A stretch of DNA of 64,000 nucleotides. It comes from Clostridiales bacterium UBA7273. GTDB taxonomy: Bacteria > Bacillota > Clostridia > Oscillospirales > Oscillospiraceae. A program made the translations under genes and the position numbers. Positions 23,265 to 32,332 of the stretch are shown in pieces (the first letter of the stretch is position 1; the number at the start of each line of letters is the position of its first letter). The DNA is taken from the NCBI GenBank assembly GCA_002472405.1, contig DKRV01000006.1, positions 1 through 64,000 on the forward strand. Direction: 5' to 3'. A model generated the notes under the pieces. That model made no database searches. It was not told the origin of the DNA and saw nothing but the letters and a program-made list of their open reading frames with translations.

Positions 23265-26200
23265 ATGCATAAGGCAAAGACAAACAACAATTTCACGAAA
23301 TTCATTTCCATGCTGCTTGTTGTGCTGATGCTCGTGTCGATCGTTCCGATCACGGCCTCGGCGGACCCGGCAAGCGCAAGCTTTGAAAATGTGTCCGGTG
23401 AAGGCAAAGATATAATATCTCTTGCGGAAGGACGCGAATACAAAGCAAGCATCCCGATCAGCGCAGACGTTGACCCGTCCACGATAACATGGACGATGGT
23501 CAAGGACAGCTCCAAGAGCTATGTCAGCAAGGAGCTCTTCCCGAACCAGACCGAAGGCGGCGCGCTGAGCACCTGGATCTGCGACGACGGCAAGACCCCG
23601 TTCTTCAACGAAGTCAAGACCAGCGTTTCGGATTCAAACGGCCAGAAGACACTCGTTGCCGAGTTCAGCACCAACGACTTCTTCTATGGCTACGACTGGT
23701 GGACGGGCGAAGCTTACCCCGACAACAGCGCTCCCCACGATGAAGGCGGCGCTTACCTCGATTCCTGCGGCTACTTCAATCTCACCGCGACCGACGCACA
23801 GGGCAACGTTATCGGCTCTGTTCCCGTGAAGATCGCTCCCTATGACAGCTTCCACACGATGGACGAGATCTACACCGAGCTTGATGAGATGGTAGCAGCT
23901 GCAAAGGATTCCGGTGTCTTTGTGCAGAAGTATTCCATGGGCAAGTCCTCGGGCGATATCTATGACGCGCTCGACATGCCCTACCTCATTGTCGCAAAAG
24001 ATCAGGCAACCGTGACCAAATGGCTTGAGTTCACCCAGAAGGCAGAAACTCAGCCCGATCAGGTGCTTGCGGATATAAAGGCCGGCAAGTATGACGATAT
24101 TAAGGTTCCCGTGATGTTCTCCAACATCCACGCGAACGAAGTCGCGGCGACCGACGGCATCATGGAATTTGCATGGATGCTCGTTAAAGCCGCAGCCGGC
24201 GACGGCAAGCTCAGCTACAATAACCTCACCGGCTTCACTGCCGATGGTCAGACCGAATTTAACAGCGAGAAGGCCGCAAACAAAATGGCCGTTCCCGACC
24301 TTGTCAAGGACAGCGCGACCTACCTCGGTTGGCTGACCGACGAAAACAGCGGTTCCGGCGTTGTTGACCTCGATAAGTACTACACTCAGGAGACCGTCAA
24401 CACCACTATCGACGAGCTGCTCGACGGAGTGTTCTTCATCCTCGTTCCCGAGGAAAACGTCGAAGGACGTACCTACATCACCCGTGAAGCCTCCAACGGC
24501 TACGACCTCAACCGCGATAACTCCTTCCAGACCACTGAGGAAACTCAGAACATGCAGAAGCTTATCGCAACCTTTAACCCCGTATCCCTCACCGAGTTCC
24601 ACGGCCGCGTCTCCGCGTTCCAGTGCGAGCCCTGCGATCCTCCTCACGAGCCGAACTTTGAGTACGACCTGCTGGCAGATCACCTGATCGCAGGCGGCGA
24701 GGCTCTCGGCATTGCAGCCGTTGCAAATAACGATACCTACAACAGCTACGTCATCCCCCAGCGCGATTACCTCACCGATAACGGCGACGGCACCACCTAC
24801 TGGGCCGATCCATGGGACGATATGTCCACCTCTTACACTCCGCAGTTTGCAATGCTCCAGGGCACCGTTGCTTACACCGTTGAGCTTCCCGGCTACAACG
24901 ACGCAGGCGCTCAGCTCGTTCAGTACGGCTGCCTCGGCCAGGCAAACTACATAGCAGGCGAAAAGCTCGGCTACCTCACATCTCAGACCAAGATCTTCAG
25001 CCGCGGCGTTAACAACGCAAACTCCGATGCATTCACCCTCGTCGGCCAGTGGCTGTGCGACCAGAACGACGTTGAAGGCGCAGAGATGGATATCTTCCGT
25101 CCCGAGTTCAAAGGCGAAGGCGAAAACGGAAACTTCTATCCCGAGTGCTACATCATTCCTCTTGACGGCGTGAACCAGACCAACCTCCAGGCAGCCGGCG
25201 ACATGATGGAGTGGCTCTCCCGCAACGACGTTAAGGTTCTTGTGACCGATAAGGAATTCACCTACGACGGCGTTACCTATCCTGCCGGAACGATGATCGT
25301 TTCGATGTATCAGGCAAAGCGCTCCGTTGCAAACGGCGTGCTGTACGACGGCACCCTCATAACGAGCTGGACCGTTCTCTACTCCGAAGGCATCACCTCA
25401 TTCAACGAGACCCGTGGCTTTGACATGGTCACCGTCACCGAGCCTGCCGCATACAAGACCATCAAGGCAGCCTGCGGCGACTGGATGGATCACGACGATT
25501 GCCTCAGCTACATTGCAAATAAGCTCGGCTCTTACTTCACCGGCAAAACCGGCGAGTACGTCGTCATCTCCAACGCATCCGAGGACTCCACCGCAGCGGT
25601 CAACGCACTGCTCAAGGCAGGCAAATCAGTCGGCATGGTGACCGACAGTGAAAGCGATTTCTACGGCGACTTTGTTTGCAGCTATGCAGATTGGCAGACC
25701 GTTTCCGCAAAGTATGTCCTCAGCGGCACCGGCCTTGCAAAGGCTGATGTTCCTGCGGCAAAGACCATCACCAAGGCTCCCAAGGTGTATATCACCGGCG
25801 AGGTCGGCGCAGACGACGCAGGGTTCAAGTGGACCAGCCGCATCGACTGGAGCCACGGCAACTGGAACTACGACCGCGTAGCTCTCGAGCTTATGGGCTT
25901 TGATACCACCAGCGATCCTGCACAGGCAGACCTCATCATGGGCGCAAGCGCACTCAATGATGCCGCAAAGGCACAGGTCCTTGCAGGCACTCCCTACATC
26001 GGCTACGGCTCTTCCGCAACACGCAAGAACATCTTCGGCTCCGATCTTACCCGCAGCGCGGCTGACGGTATGGACTGCCTCGGCTATGTAACTTACCCGA
26101 GCACCACGCTCGTCAACGCATCCTACGTCATGGATAACGACGATGTCCTCTACGGCTACGGCGTAGGCTACTTCTCCAAGATCCCCGAGGGCGCTCAGGT

Positions 26201-27017
26201 GCTCGTCAAGATGGACGGCAGCAAGACCCCGACCGAGGGCTTCATCAAGATGATCGACGCAGATCAGACCGCAGCGGCAAAGGCATACCTCGACGGTTCT
26301 GTTCAGGCAATAGCTTACCAGGGCAAGCTCACCGCAGATGCACAGAACGAGATAAACGTTGTCTACTTTGCAAACAGCCTCACTCACAAGGTGCACCAGC
26401 GCGATGAGTACGCATTCATCAGCAACTTCGCATTCTCCAACCTCCTCGGCGCCGACTTCATCGCAGTCGGCGACGACGGCAGCGAGCTTCCGTTCAAGGA
26501 TGTTAAGGCTGGCGCATGGTACGAGGACAGCGTCAAGTATGTTTACGAGAACAAGCTGATGCTCGGTACCACCGACGATACCTTCACTCCCGACGGCACC
26601 ATGACCCGTGCAATGTTCGCAACCGTTCTCTACCGCATGGCAGGCAGCCCCTCCGTCGAGGGCCTGAGCGTAAGCTTCAAGGACGTCCCGGAAGGCTACT
26701 GGGCATACGACGCAATAGTATGGGCGCTCAACAAGGGCGTAGTCAACGGTTTCAGCGCAGACGAGTTCAAGCCCAAGCAGGCAATAACCCGTGAGCAGCT
26801 TGTTGCAATGCTCTATCGCTACTCCGGCAATCCCGAGGTCAGCGGCGAGCTGAGCTTCACCGATGCAGCAGCTGTCTGCGATTGGGCGGTCAACCCCATC
26901 CTCTGGGCATGCCAGAACAAGGTGGTTCAGGGCTACACCGACGGCAGCTTTGCTCCGGATAAGACGGCAAGCCGTGCCGAGATGGCAGCAATAATCCAGC
27001 GCTTCTGCGCTATCTGA
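23265..27017 (+). CDS. Secreted M14-family carboxypeptidase-like protein with three S-layer homology domains
   Basis: About 1250 residues. A signal peptide (basic start, then a hydrophobic stretch to a TASA-type site near residue 32) sends it out of the cell. The M14 zinc-carboxypeptidase ligands are visible as HANE (His289, Glu292) and His446 in TEFHGRV; the catalytic Glu540 stands in YTVELPGY. Residues about 620-1070 form an extra region with no domain I can name. Three SLH repeats at about 1075-1250 (FKDVKAGAWYEDSVKYV, FKDVPEGYWAYDAIVWAL, FTDAAAVCDWAVNPILWA) should anchor it to pyruvylated wall polymers. AAGGTGG sits five bases before ATG 23265; GTG 23256 is an alternative. It is monocistronic, with its own promoter and terminator and very GC-ending codons, suggesting abundant expression. 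Confidence 0.88.
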   Translation: MHKAKTNNNFTKFISMLLVVLMLVSIVPITASADPASASFENVSGEGKDIISLAEGREYKASIPISADVDPSTITWTMVKDSSKSYVSKELFPNQTEGGALSTWICDDGKTPFFNEVKTSVSDSNGQKTLVAEFSTNDFFYGYDWWTGEAYPDNSAPHDEGGAYLDSCGYFNLTATDAQGNVIGSVPVKIAPYDSFHTMDEIYTELDEMVAAAKDSGVFVQKYSMGKSSGDIYDALDMPYLIVAKDQATVTKWLEFTQKAETQPDQVLADIKAGKYDDIKVPVMFSNIHANEVAATDGIMEFAWMLVKAAAGDGKLSYNNLTGFTADGQTEFNSEKAANKMAVPDLVKDSATYLGWLTDENSGSGVVDLDKYYTQETVNTTIDELLDGVFFILVPEENVEGRTYITREASNGYDLNRDNSFQTTEETQNMQKLIATFNPVSLTEFHGRVSAFQCEPCDPPHEPNFEYDLLADHLIAGGEALGIAAVANNDTYNSYVIPQRDYLTDNGDGTTYWADPWDDMSTSYTPQFAMLQGTVAYTVELPGYNDAGAQLVQYGCLGQANYIAGEKLGYLTSQTKIFSRGVNNANSDAFTLVGQWLCDQNDVEGAEMDIFRPEFKGEGENGNFYPECYIIPLDGVNQTNLQAAGDMMEWLSRNDVKVLVTDKEFTYDGVTYPAGTMIVSMYQAKRSVANGVLYDGTLITSWTVLYSEGITSFNETRGFDMVTVTEPAAYKTIKAACGDWMDHDDCLSYIANKLGSYFTGKTGEYVVISNASEDSTAAVNALLKAGKSVGMVTDSESDFYGDFVCSYADWQTVSAKYVLSGTGLAKADVPAAKTITKAPKVYITGEVGADDAGFKWTSRIDWSHGNWNYDRVALELMGFDTTSDPAQADLIMGASALNDAAKAQVLAGTPYIGYGSSATRKNIFGSDLTRSAADGMDCLGYVTYPSTTLVNASYVMDNDDVLYGYGVGYFSKIPEGAQVLVKMDGSKTPTEGFIKMIDADQTAAAKAYLDGSVQAIAYQGKLTADAQNEINVVYFANSLTHKVHQRDEYAFISNFAFSNLLGADFIAVGDDGSELPFKDVKAGAWYEDSVKYVYENKLMLGTTDDTFTPDGTMTRAMFATVLYRMAGSPSVEGLSVSFKDVPEGYWAYDAIVWALNKGVVNGFSADEFKPKQAITREQLVAMLYRYSGNPEVSGELSFTDAAAVCDWAVNPILWACQNKVVQGYTDGSFAPDKTASRAEMAAIIQRFCAI

Positions 27018-27050
27018 TAAACCTCAAACCTCTCAAAATAATCTCAAAAA

Positions 27051-27088
27051 GCAAACGGCAAGGTCAATTGACCTTGCCGCTTGTTTTA
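27051..27088. terminator. Bidirectional terminator
   Basis: A 24-base perfect palindrome (CGGCAAGGTCAA and its complement) flanked by AAA on the left and TTGTTTT on the right. It separates the peptidase gene from the convergent PNPOx-fold gene. Confidence 0.85.
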
Positions 27089-27098
27089 TAAAGATTGA

Positions 27099-27563
27099 TT
27101 ATTTAAATCGCTGCTTTGCGGAAAATTCGCGGACGACGATCTTTTCAACGCTCGTTGCGCTGACCACCGCCTCGGGGCAGCCCATCTCGTCAAAACCGCA
27201 GTGGCGGCACAAAAGCGTCAAAGCTTTTACGGCTTCCTCGCCAGTCACGGTGCTTATCTCGCCGTAGCCTATGAAGCTTTTGTAATCGGCGGTCTGCGAG
27301 CCCTGCTCAAGCTCGACAAAGCCCGAGCACACATCGGCCTCAACGCACACGCGGCTGCTTTTTGCCGCAAGAGTGTGCCGCCTGCCGGCCTTTGCGCCGT
27401 GAACATAGAACGTAAACACGCCGTTTTCGGCCTCGAAGCCGAAGGAGAGCGGCACGATGTAGGCCTCGTCGCCGTCAACAAAGCCGAGGCGTATCGTATC
27501 GCAGCTGTCAATAAGCGCTTTTATCTCGTCGAAATCCGTTATCGCGCGGTTTGCTTTTCTCAT
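27099..27563 (-). CDS. Pyridoxamine 5'-phosphate oxidase-fold flavoprotein
   Basis: A 154-residue split-barrel protein of the type often annotated as pyridoxamine 5'-phosphate oxidase family. The IRLGFVDGDEAYIVPLSFGF strand pair, HGAKAGRRHTLAAKSSRVCVEAD and a C-terminal EKIVVREFSAKQ are characteristic. The family binds FMN or related cofactors. In Clostridia such proteins (NimA-like) may reduce nitro compounds or act on unknown flavin substrates, so no reaction is assigned. The ATG overlaps the stop of the upstream glucosidase gene (TGATG), so it is translated from the same message. A bidirectional terminator follows. Confidence 0.85.
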   Translation of the reverse strand: MRKANRAITDFDEIKALIDSCDTIRLGFVDGDEAYIVPLSFGFEAENGVFTFYVHGAKAGRRHTLAAKSSRVCVEADVCSGFVELEQGSQTADYKSFIGYGEISTVTGEEAVKALTLLCRHCGFDEMGCPEAVVSATSVEKIVVREFSAKQRFK

Positions 27564-29233
27564 CAAAACAGATACACCCTCATTTCATACGGCCTTGTTG
27601 TAAAGCCGTTTGATATAACAAAATTGTTGTCGTAGTTTCCGAAAACCTGCTTGGTTTCGTCAAGGGTTATGCCATCAGGTGCGTCAAAGCGAACGCATTT
27701 TTCGGAATATGAGCAGACAACAAGCAGCTTTTTACCGGCAAGGTTGCGCTCGTAGACGTAAAGCTCCTTGCTCTTGGGCATGTGCTCAACATAGTCACCG
27801 TAGATGACCACGGGGTTATCGCGCCTGAATTGCAGCGCGTCGCGGTAGAAGTTTAATACGCTGTTCGGATCGTCAAGCTGGCTTTCAACGTTTATGTCCT
27901 TGTAGTTGGAGTTTACGACAAACCAGGGCTTGCCGCTTGTAAATCCTGCGTTGGGAGCGCCGGACCACTGCATGCAGGTTCTCGCGTTATCGCGCGAGGC
28001 CTTCTGCGCAAGCTTGAGCACAGTCTCCTTTGAAAGACCGAGCGAGCGCGCTATGCGAGCGTTGTTTTTGACCATGATATCCTTGTAATCGTCAAGGCTC
28101 GGAAGAGGCGTGTTTATCATGCCGATCTCCTGCCCCTGATATACAAACGGTGTGCCGCGCTGGAAAAGATAGCTTGCGGCGATGCTCTTGCCGCTTTCAA
28201 CGCGGTATTTTTCGCTGCCGTAGCGGCTTATGATGCGCGGATGGTCGTGGTTTTCCATGTAAAGTGCGTTCCAGCCCTTGCCGTACATCTTTGTCTGCCA
28301 TTTGGTGAAGGCCTTTTTGAGCTTTATAAGGTCAAACGGACGCTGGAGAAAGTCGGTGATGAAGCAGTCGGCCTCCATGTGGGCAAAGTTTATCATCATG
28401 TCGAGCACCTTGTCCTTGCCCTCGCGCACATAGCTAAGCGCGACCTCCGGCTCCATGCGCGGTCCCTCGCCGACGGTGAAGCAGTCGTAAAAATCAAGCA
28501 CGTCGCGCTTGAACTCGGCAAGATAGTCGTGGACCTTCGGCAGATTGGTGTAATACTGCATGCCCGTTGCCGCCGGGAGCTTTACCTTTGCGCTCGGCAG
28601 ACCGTCGGCCTTGGCGATGTAGGTTATAACGTCCTCGCGGAAGCCGTCCACGCCCATGTCGAGCCAGAAGCGCATTATATCCTTGACATCTTCGCGCACC
28701 TTGGGGTTTGACATGTTAAGATCCGGCTGCTTTTTGGAGAATATGTGCATATACCATTCGTCGGTGGCCTTGTCATACTCCCATGCTCTGCCCTCGAACA
28801 GACTGTCCCAGTTGTTCGGGGGGCGCTTTTTGCCCTTTCCGGGGCGCCAATAGTAATAGTCGCGGTAGGGATTATCCTTGCTCTTGCGGCTTTCCTTGAA
28901 CCACTCGTGTTCGTCGGAAGAGTGGTTGACGACAAGATCCATGAAAACACGCATGCCGCGCTCATGCGCTCCGTCGAGCACCTGCTTGAATACCTCAAGG
29001 TTGCCGAAATCGGGGTGAATGTTTTTGTAGTCGGATATATCGTAGCCGTAGTCTGCGTTTGGCGAGGGGTACAGAGGCGAGAACCATATGCCGTCAACGT
29101 TCAGCGAGGCAATGTAATCGAGCTTCGACAGAACACCCCACAGGTCGCCAATGCCGTCGCCGTTGCCGTCGCAGAAGCTGCGGCACCATATCTGATACAC
29201 CGCCATTTCCTTATACCAGCATTTCTTTTCCAT
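27563..29233 (-). CDS. GH13 alpha-glucosidase (oligo-1,6-glucosidase / trehalose-6-phosphate hydrolase group)
   Basis: A 556-residue cytoplasmic alpha-amylase-family enzyme with no signal peptide. The conserved regions are VFMDLVVNHSSDEH (I), GVDGFREDVI with nucleophile Asp201 (II), TVGEGP with acid/base Glu256 (III), and MENHDHPR with Asp330 (IV). The overall pattern fits the GH13 subgroup that holds oligo-1,6-glucosidase, alpha-glucosidase and TreC, cleaving short alpha-glucosides or their phosphates. Region II has Glu where Met is usual (GFREDV), so the exact specificity is uncertain. ATG 29233 has GGAG seven bases upstream; a start 18 bases earlier is less likely. No transporter or PTS gene is adjacent. 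Confidence 0.88.
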   Translation of the reverse strand: MEKKCWYKEMAVYQIWCRSFCDGNGDGIGDLWGVLSKLDYIASLNVDGIWFSPLYPSPNADYGYDISDYKNIHPDFGNLEVFKQVLDGAHERGMRVFMDLVVNHSSDEHEWFKESRKSKDNPYRDYYYWRPGKGKKRPPNNWDSLFEGRAWEYDKATDEWYMHIFSKKQPDLNMSNPKVREDVKDIMRFWLDMGVDGFREDVITYIAKADGLPSAKVKLPAATGMQYYTNLPKVHDYLAEFKRDVLDFYDCFTVGEGPRMEPEVALSYVREGKDKVLDMMINFAHMEADCFITDFLQRPFDLIKLKKAFTKWQTKMYGKGWNALYMENHDHPRIISRYGSEKYRVESGKSIAASYLFQRGTPFVYQGQEIGMINTPLPSLDDYKDIMVKNNARIARSLGLSKETVLKLAQKASRDNARTCMQWSGAPNAGFTSGKPWFVVNSNYKDINVESQLDDPNSVLNFYRDALQFRRDNPVVIYGDYVEHMPKSKELYVYERNLAGKKLLVVCSYSEKCVRFDAPDGITLDETKQVFGNYDNNFVISNGFTTRPYEMRVYLF

Positions 29234-29342
29234 GTCGTTTCTCCAAATCAAAATATATTTGAAATAATTTTATCACATGATATTTGCCGTTGCAATCGAA
29301 TAATTTTTTCACGCCGTTCGGGAGAGAATAATTGATAGCATA

Positions 29343-29448
29343 TTGACAATGCGGCGCACATATTGTACTATTTACGCGAAATACCGGCGGATAAGACCGG
29401 TATAAACTTAAAGCGCCGCACCCGACAGGATCGGGGCGACAGCAGGAG
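29343..29448 (+). promoter_or_regulatory. Promoter and structured leader of the ECF-coaX operon
   Basis: TTGACA (29343-29348), 17-base spacer, TACTAT (29366-29371). The leader, about 80 bases, has a perfect seven-pair hairpin ATACCGG/CCGGTAT (29381-29403) and a second hairpin CCCGA/TCGGG (29421-29435) just before AGGAGG. It might be a regulatory RNA for vitamin supply; I do not recognise a known riboswitch class. Confidence 0.6.
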
Positions 29449-29456
29449 GTATAAAA

Positions 29457-30056
29457 ATGAATAATGGCAAACAAAAGGGCAATACCCGGCGCATGACGGG
29501 GCTTGCGATCTTCACCGCGATCATCGTTGTGCTTCAGGTACTGTGCACGTTCGTGCGTTTCGGCCCGTTTTCGATAACGCTGGCACTTGCGCCGATAATC
29601 ATCGCAACGGCGATCTACGGCAAGGGTGCAGGCGCCTATCTCGGCGGCGTATTCGGTCTTGTTGTTCTCATAACCGGCCTTCTCGGATGGGACGGCGGCA
29701 CGGTCATGCTGCTTATGAGCATAAACCCTGTTGCGTGCATACTCATCTGCATTGTCAAGGGCGCTGCGGCAGGCTTCGTTGCAGGCCTGTGCTATGAGAC
29801 GATAGCAAAGAAAAACGACAAGACTGCGGTCATTGTGTCCGGCATTGTTTGCCCCGTTGTGAATACCGGGCTGTTCGTTTTGGGCATGCTGGTATTTTTC
29901 TTTGACACGATAAGCGGCTGGGCCGGCGGACAGAACATGCTTCTGTATATAATCGTCGGACTGACGGGCGTTAACTTCCTCGTGGAGCTTGGCGTGAACG
30001 TTTTGCTTGCCGCCGGAATCGAGCGCATTATCCGCGCCGGCAAAAAAATGCATTGA
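29457..30056 (+). CDS. ECF transporter S component, probable pantothenate uptake (PanT-like)
   Basis: A 199-residue membrane protein with about six spans and the typical S-component start RRMTGLAIFTAIIVVLQ. Its FGPFSITLALAPIIIATAIYG segment matches the loop before the vitamin-binding core. It would bind its vitamin and share the EcfA/A'/T module encoded elsewhere. Substrate identity is inferred from coaX, the pantothenate kinase, whose gene begins 12 bases downstream; the protein alone does not settle it. AGGAGG lies before the ATG. The structured leader hints at control by supply of the vitamin or its product. Confidence 0.8.
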   Translation: MNNGKQKGNTRRMTGLAIFTAIIVVLQVLCTFVRFGPFSITLALAPIIIATAIYGKGAGAYLGGVFGLVVLITGLLGWDGGTVMLLMSINPVACILICIVKGAAAGFVAGLCYETIAKKNDKTAVIVSGIVCPVVNTGLFVLGMLVFFFDTISGWAGGQNMLLYIIVGLTGVNFLVELGVNVLLAAGIERIIRAGKKMH

Positions 30057-30067
30057 GGTATTGATCC

Positions 30068-30853
30068 ATGATATTGACGATAGATGTCGGAAATACAAAC
30101 GTTGTTCTCGGCTGTGTTGAGGACGGCGTTGTCGTCAGCCGCAGCCGCCTTGCGACCAACACGAGCGACCTGCCCAACGACTATGCGATGAAAATGCGCC
30201 AGAGCTTTGCGTTTGACAGCATAGATTACCATGAGTTTGAGGGGGCAATACTGTCCTCTGTCGTTCCGCAGGTAAATCGCGCTATACGCTCGGCCGTGCG
30301 CAAGCTCACGGGGCTTGAGTGCATCATAGTCGGAGCCGGCATAAAAACCGGCGTCAACGTGAAGATCGACGATCCGGGAACGCTCGCAGGAGACCTGATA
30401 ACCGGCACGGTCGGCGCATTGTCGATGTATAAGCCCCCGATCATCATCGTCGATATGGGAACGGCAACGACCATCGTTGCCGTGGATAAGGACGGTGCGT
30501 ATATAGGCGGCGCGATCGTTCCGGGAGTTAACCTCTCGTTTGAGGCACTCTCGCAGGGGACGAGCCTGCTGCCGAACATATCCATCGAAGCACCGAGAAA
30601 ATGCATTGCCACAAACACCGTTGACAGCATGAAATCCGGCGCCGTGTTCGGAACGGCCGCAATGATTGACGGCATGATAGAGCGCATGGAGGCCGAGCTT
30701 GGCCAGCCTGCAACGGTCATCGCTACCGGCGGCCTGTCCGACGGCATCATCCCCTATTGCAAGCACGAGATCAAGCATGAGCCGGATCTTCTGCTCAAGG
30801 GCCTTGCGATACTGTATCAGAAAAACGCAAAGCCGAAAAAACAGAACAGATAA
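30068..30853 (+). CDS. coaX: Type III pantothenate kinase
   Basis: A 261-residue ASKHA-fold kinase that phosphorylates pantothenate as the first step of coenzyme A synthesis. ILTIDVGNTNVVLG forms phosphate loop 1, IIIVDMGTATTIVAVD loop 2, and VIATGGLSDGIIPYCKHEI the adenosine motif. YIGGAIVPGVNLSFEALSQG is the substrate-binding segment. Length is normal. It is co-transcribed with an ECF S component (12-base gap) and ended by a good terminator, so uptake and phosphorylation of the vitamin appear genetically paired. Confidence 0.96.
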   Translation: MILTIDVGNTNVVLGCVEDGVVVSRSRLATNTSDLPNDYAMKMRQSFAFDSIDYHEFEGAILSSVVPQVNRAIRSAVRKLTGLECIIVGAGIKTGVNVKIDDPGTLAGDLITGTVGALSMYKPPIIIVDMGTATTIVAVDKDGAYIGGAIVPGVNLSFEALSQGTSLLPNISIEAPRKCIATNTVDSMKSGAVFGTAAMIDGMIERMEAELGQPATVIATGGLSDGIIPYCKHEIKHEPDLLLKGLAILYQKNAKPKKQNR

Positions 30854-30855
30854 TC

Positions 30856-30884
30856 AAAAATCCTCCGATTTTCGGAGGATTTTT
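30856..30884. terminator. Bidirectional terminator after coaX
   Basis: AAAAATCCTCCGA and TCGGAGGATTTTT form a stem of up to 13 pairs with U-runs in both directions, also serving the convergent gene ending at 30887. Confidence 0.9.
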
Positions 30885-30886
30885 CA

Positions 30887-32161
30887 TTATTCGTCAAGCA
30901 TTATGTCGAGAATTTCTTCATCGGTCTCGCGCATGCCTTCGCGCGCAAGCTGGCCGACCGATTCAATTGTCTTTTCAACGTCGTCTTTGAGTATTCCGTC
31001 GCCGCCGTGCAGAGCCTTGCCCTTTTCGTAGAGGTCAAAGCCCAGAAGCCCGGCCTCGACGGCAGAGGCAATTTTCGTTGCGCACGAGGGCTTTGCCCCG
31101 TCGCAAACCGTGCCGGATATCATGCCGAGCGTATTTGTTATCGTTGCGGAAACGGCCTCGTATGTGCCCTCTAAAAGCCAGGCTACGCCGGCCGCGGCTC
31201 CGCAGCCTGCCGAAACCGCGCCGCAGAAGGCACTGAGCCTGCCGATGGGCGTTTTCTGGTGGATGGTTATGAGGTTTGAAACGCAAAGCGCGCGCAGAAG
31301 CTGCTCGCGGCTTGCGTGCATATCGAGCGCATACACGATGACCGGCAGGGAAGCGGTCATGCCCTGGTTTCCGCTGCCGGATACGATGACGACCGGCAGC
31401 TCGCAGCCGCTCATTCTGGCATCCGAGCCTGCCGCGGCCTGCGCGCGTGCGCGCACACGCACATCGTCGCCGCGCGTTTCAAGAAGCGTTTTGCCTATCG
31501 ATGCGCCGTAGTTTCCGCGAAGCCCCTCCTCGCTTATGGCAAGATTATATTCTATCTGCCGCTCGAGCATATCCCGAACATCGTCGATGCAAACCGACTC
31601 GGCAAAGTCGAGAATGTCGTGAACATTCAGCACGCTGCGATCGGTCTCGCTGCCTGCCGCCGCGCTTTCGTCCTTCTTGAGCAGCACCTGCCCGTTTTTC
31701 TCGATGAGCACAATGTTCGTGTGATAGTCGCATATGCGCAGGCGCACGCTGTCGGTGCCCTTGTACATGTGCAGGTCAATGTCCAGCAGCTTTCCGCTTT
31801 CGGATTTCATGACGGTCATCTGGCATTCGTCCATGAATTTGCCGATCTGCGGTATCTCCTCGGGCTTTACAAACGACAAGACCTCAAGCTGCTTATCGGC
31901 ATCGCCCACGACCGTTCCTGCCGCGACGGCAGCCGCAATGCCCTTCAGACCGCCTGTGTTGGGAACGACAACGCTTTTAACGTTCTTGATTATGTTGCCG
32001 CTTATGACGATGTCGATCTTATCCGGCATTGCGCCGAGGGTCTGCCTTGCCTTTGCCGCGGCATAGGCCATGGCGATAGGCTCGGTGCAGCCCATTGCAG
32101 GCAAAAGTTCTTCACGCAAAATTTGCAGATATTGCGAATACTTAATATCGCTACGTTCCAT
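30887..32161 (-). CDS. L-cysteine desulfidase / serine dehydratase alpha-like protein (UPF0597, CyuA-like)
   Basis: A 424-residue protein of the UPF0597/YhaM group. Characteristic segments are LLPAMGCTEPIAMAYAAAKA, VVVPNTGGLKGIAAAVAAGT, VSGSGNQGMTASLPVIVYA and FCGAVSAGCGAAAGVAWLL. Cys residues in MGCTEP, SAGCGAA and CDGAKPSCA match those that bind an oxygen-sensitive 4Fe-4S cluster in cysteine desulfidase (CyuA), which converts L-cysteine to pyruvate, ammonia and sulfide. Some relatives were annotated as serine dehydratase subunits, so substrate preference is uncertain. It is a single gene convergent with coaX. No cysteine transporter or CyuR-like regulator is adjacent. Confidence 0.85.
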   Translation of the reverse strand: MERSDIKYSQYLQILREELLPAMGCTEPIAMAYAAAKARQTLGAMPDKIDIVISGNIIKNVKSVVVPNTGGLKGIAAAVAAGTVVGDADKQLEVLSFVKPEEIPQIGKFMDECQMTVMKSESGKLLDIDLHMYKGTDSVRLRICDYHTNIVLIEKNGQVLLKKDESAAAGSETDRSVLNVHDILDFAESVCIDDVRDMLERQIEYNLAISEEGLRGNYGASIGKTLLETRGDDVRVRARAQAAAGSDARMSGCELPVVIVSGSGNQGMTASLPVIVYALDMHASREQLLRALCVSNLITIHQKTPIGRLSAFCGAVSAGCGAAAGVAWLLEGTYEAVSATITNTLGMISGTVCDGAKPSCATKIASAVEAGLLGFDLYEKGKALHGGDGILKDDVEKTIESVGQLAREGMRETDEEILDIMLDE

Positions 32162-32262
32162 TCTTCATCCCTCCGGATAAATTTCTCCGCTGCCAGTATA
32201 ACATCAAAATCCAAAATTGCATAGAGTTTTCAATGGCTTGTGAACATCTTGTCGAAAAAAGC

Positions 32263-32304
32263 TTGAAATAGTATATAACTGTGTGGTATACTGCTCACAC
32301 AGTT
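32263..32304 (+). promoter_or_regulatory. pssA promoter with its -10 box inside a palindrome
   Basis: TTGAAA (32263-32268), 18-base spacer, extended -10 TGTGG-TATACT (ending 32292). The -10 lies in the centre of the perfect inverted repeat AACTGTGTG (32277-32285) and CACACAGTT (32296-32304), separated by ten bases, a plausible repressor site. Confidence 0.6.
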
Positions 32305-32332
32305 AAGAGAGCGACTGACAAACAAATTGGGG

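Noticed and set aside
23634..24683. A 349-codon minus-strand frame inside the M14 peptidase gene
   Set aside because: Antisense shadow of the catalytic domain; no support of its own.
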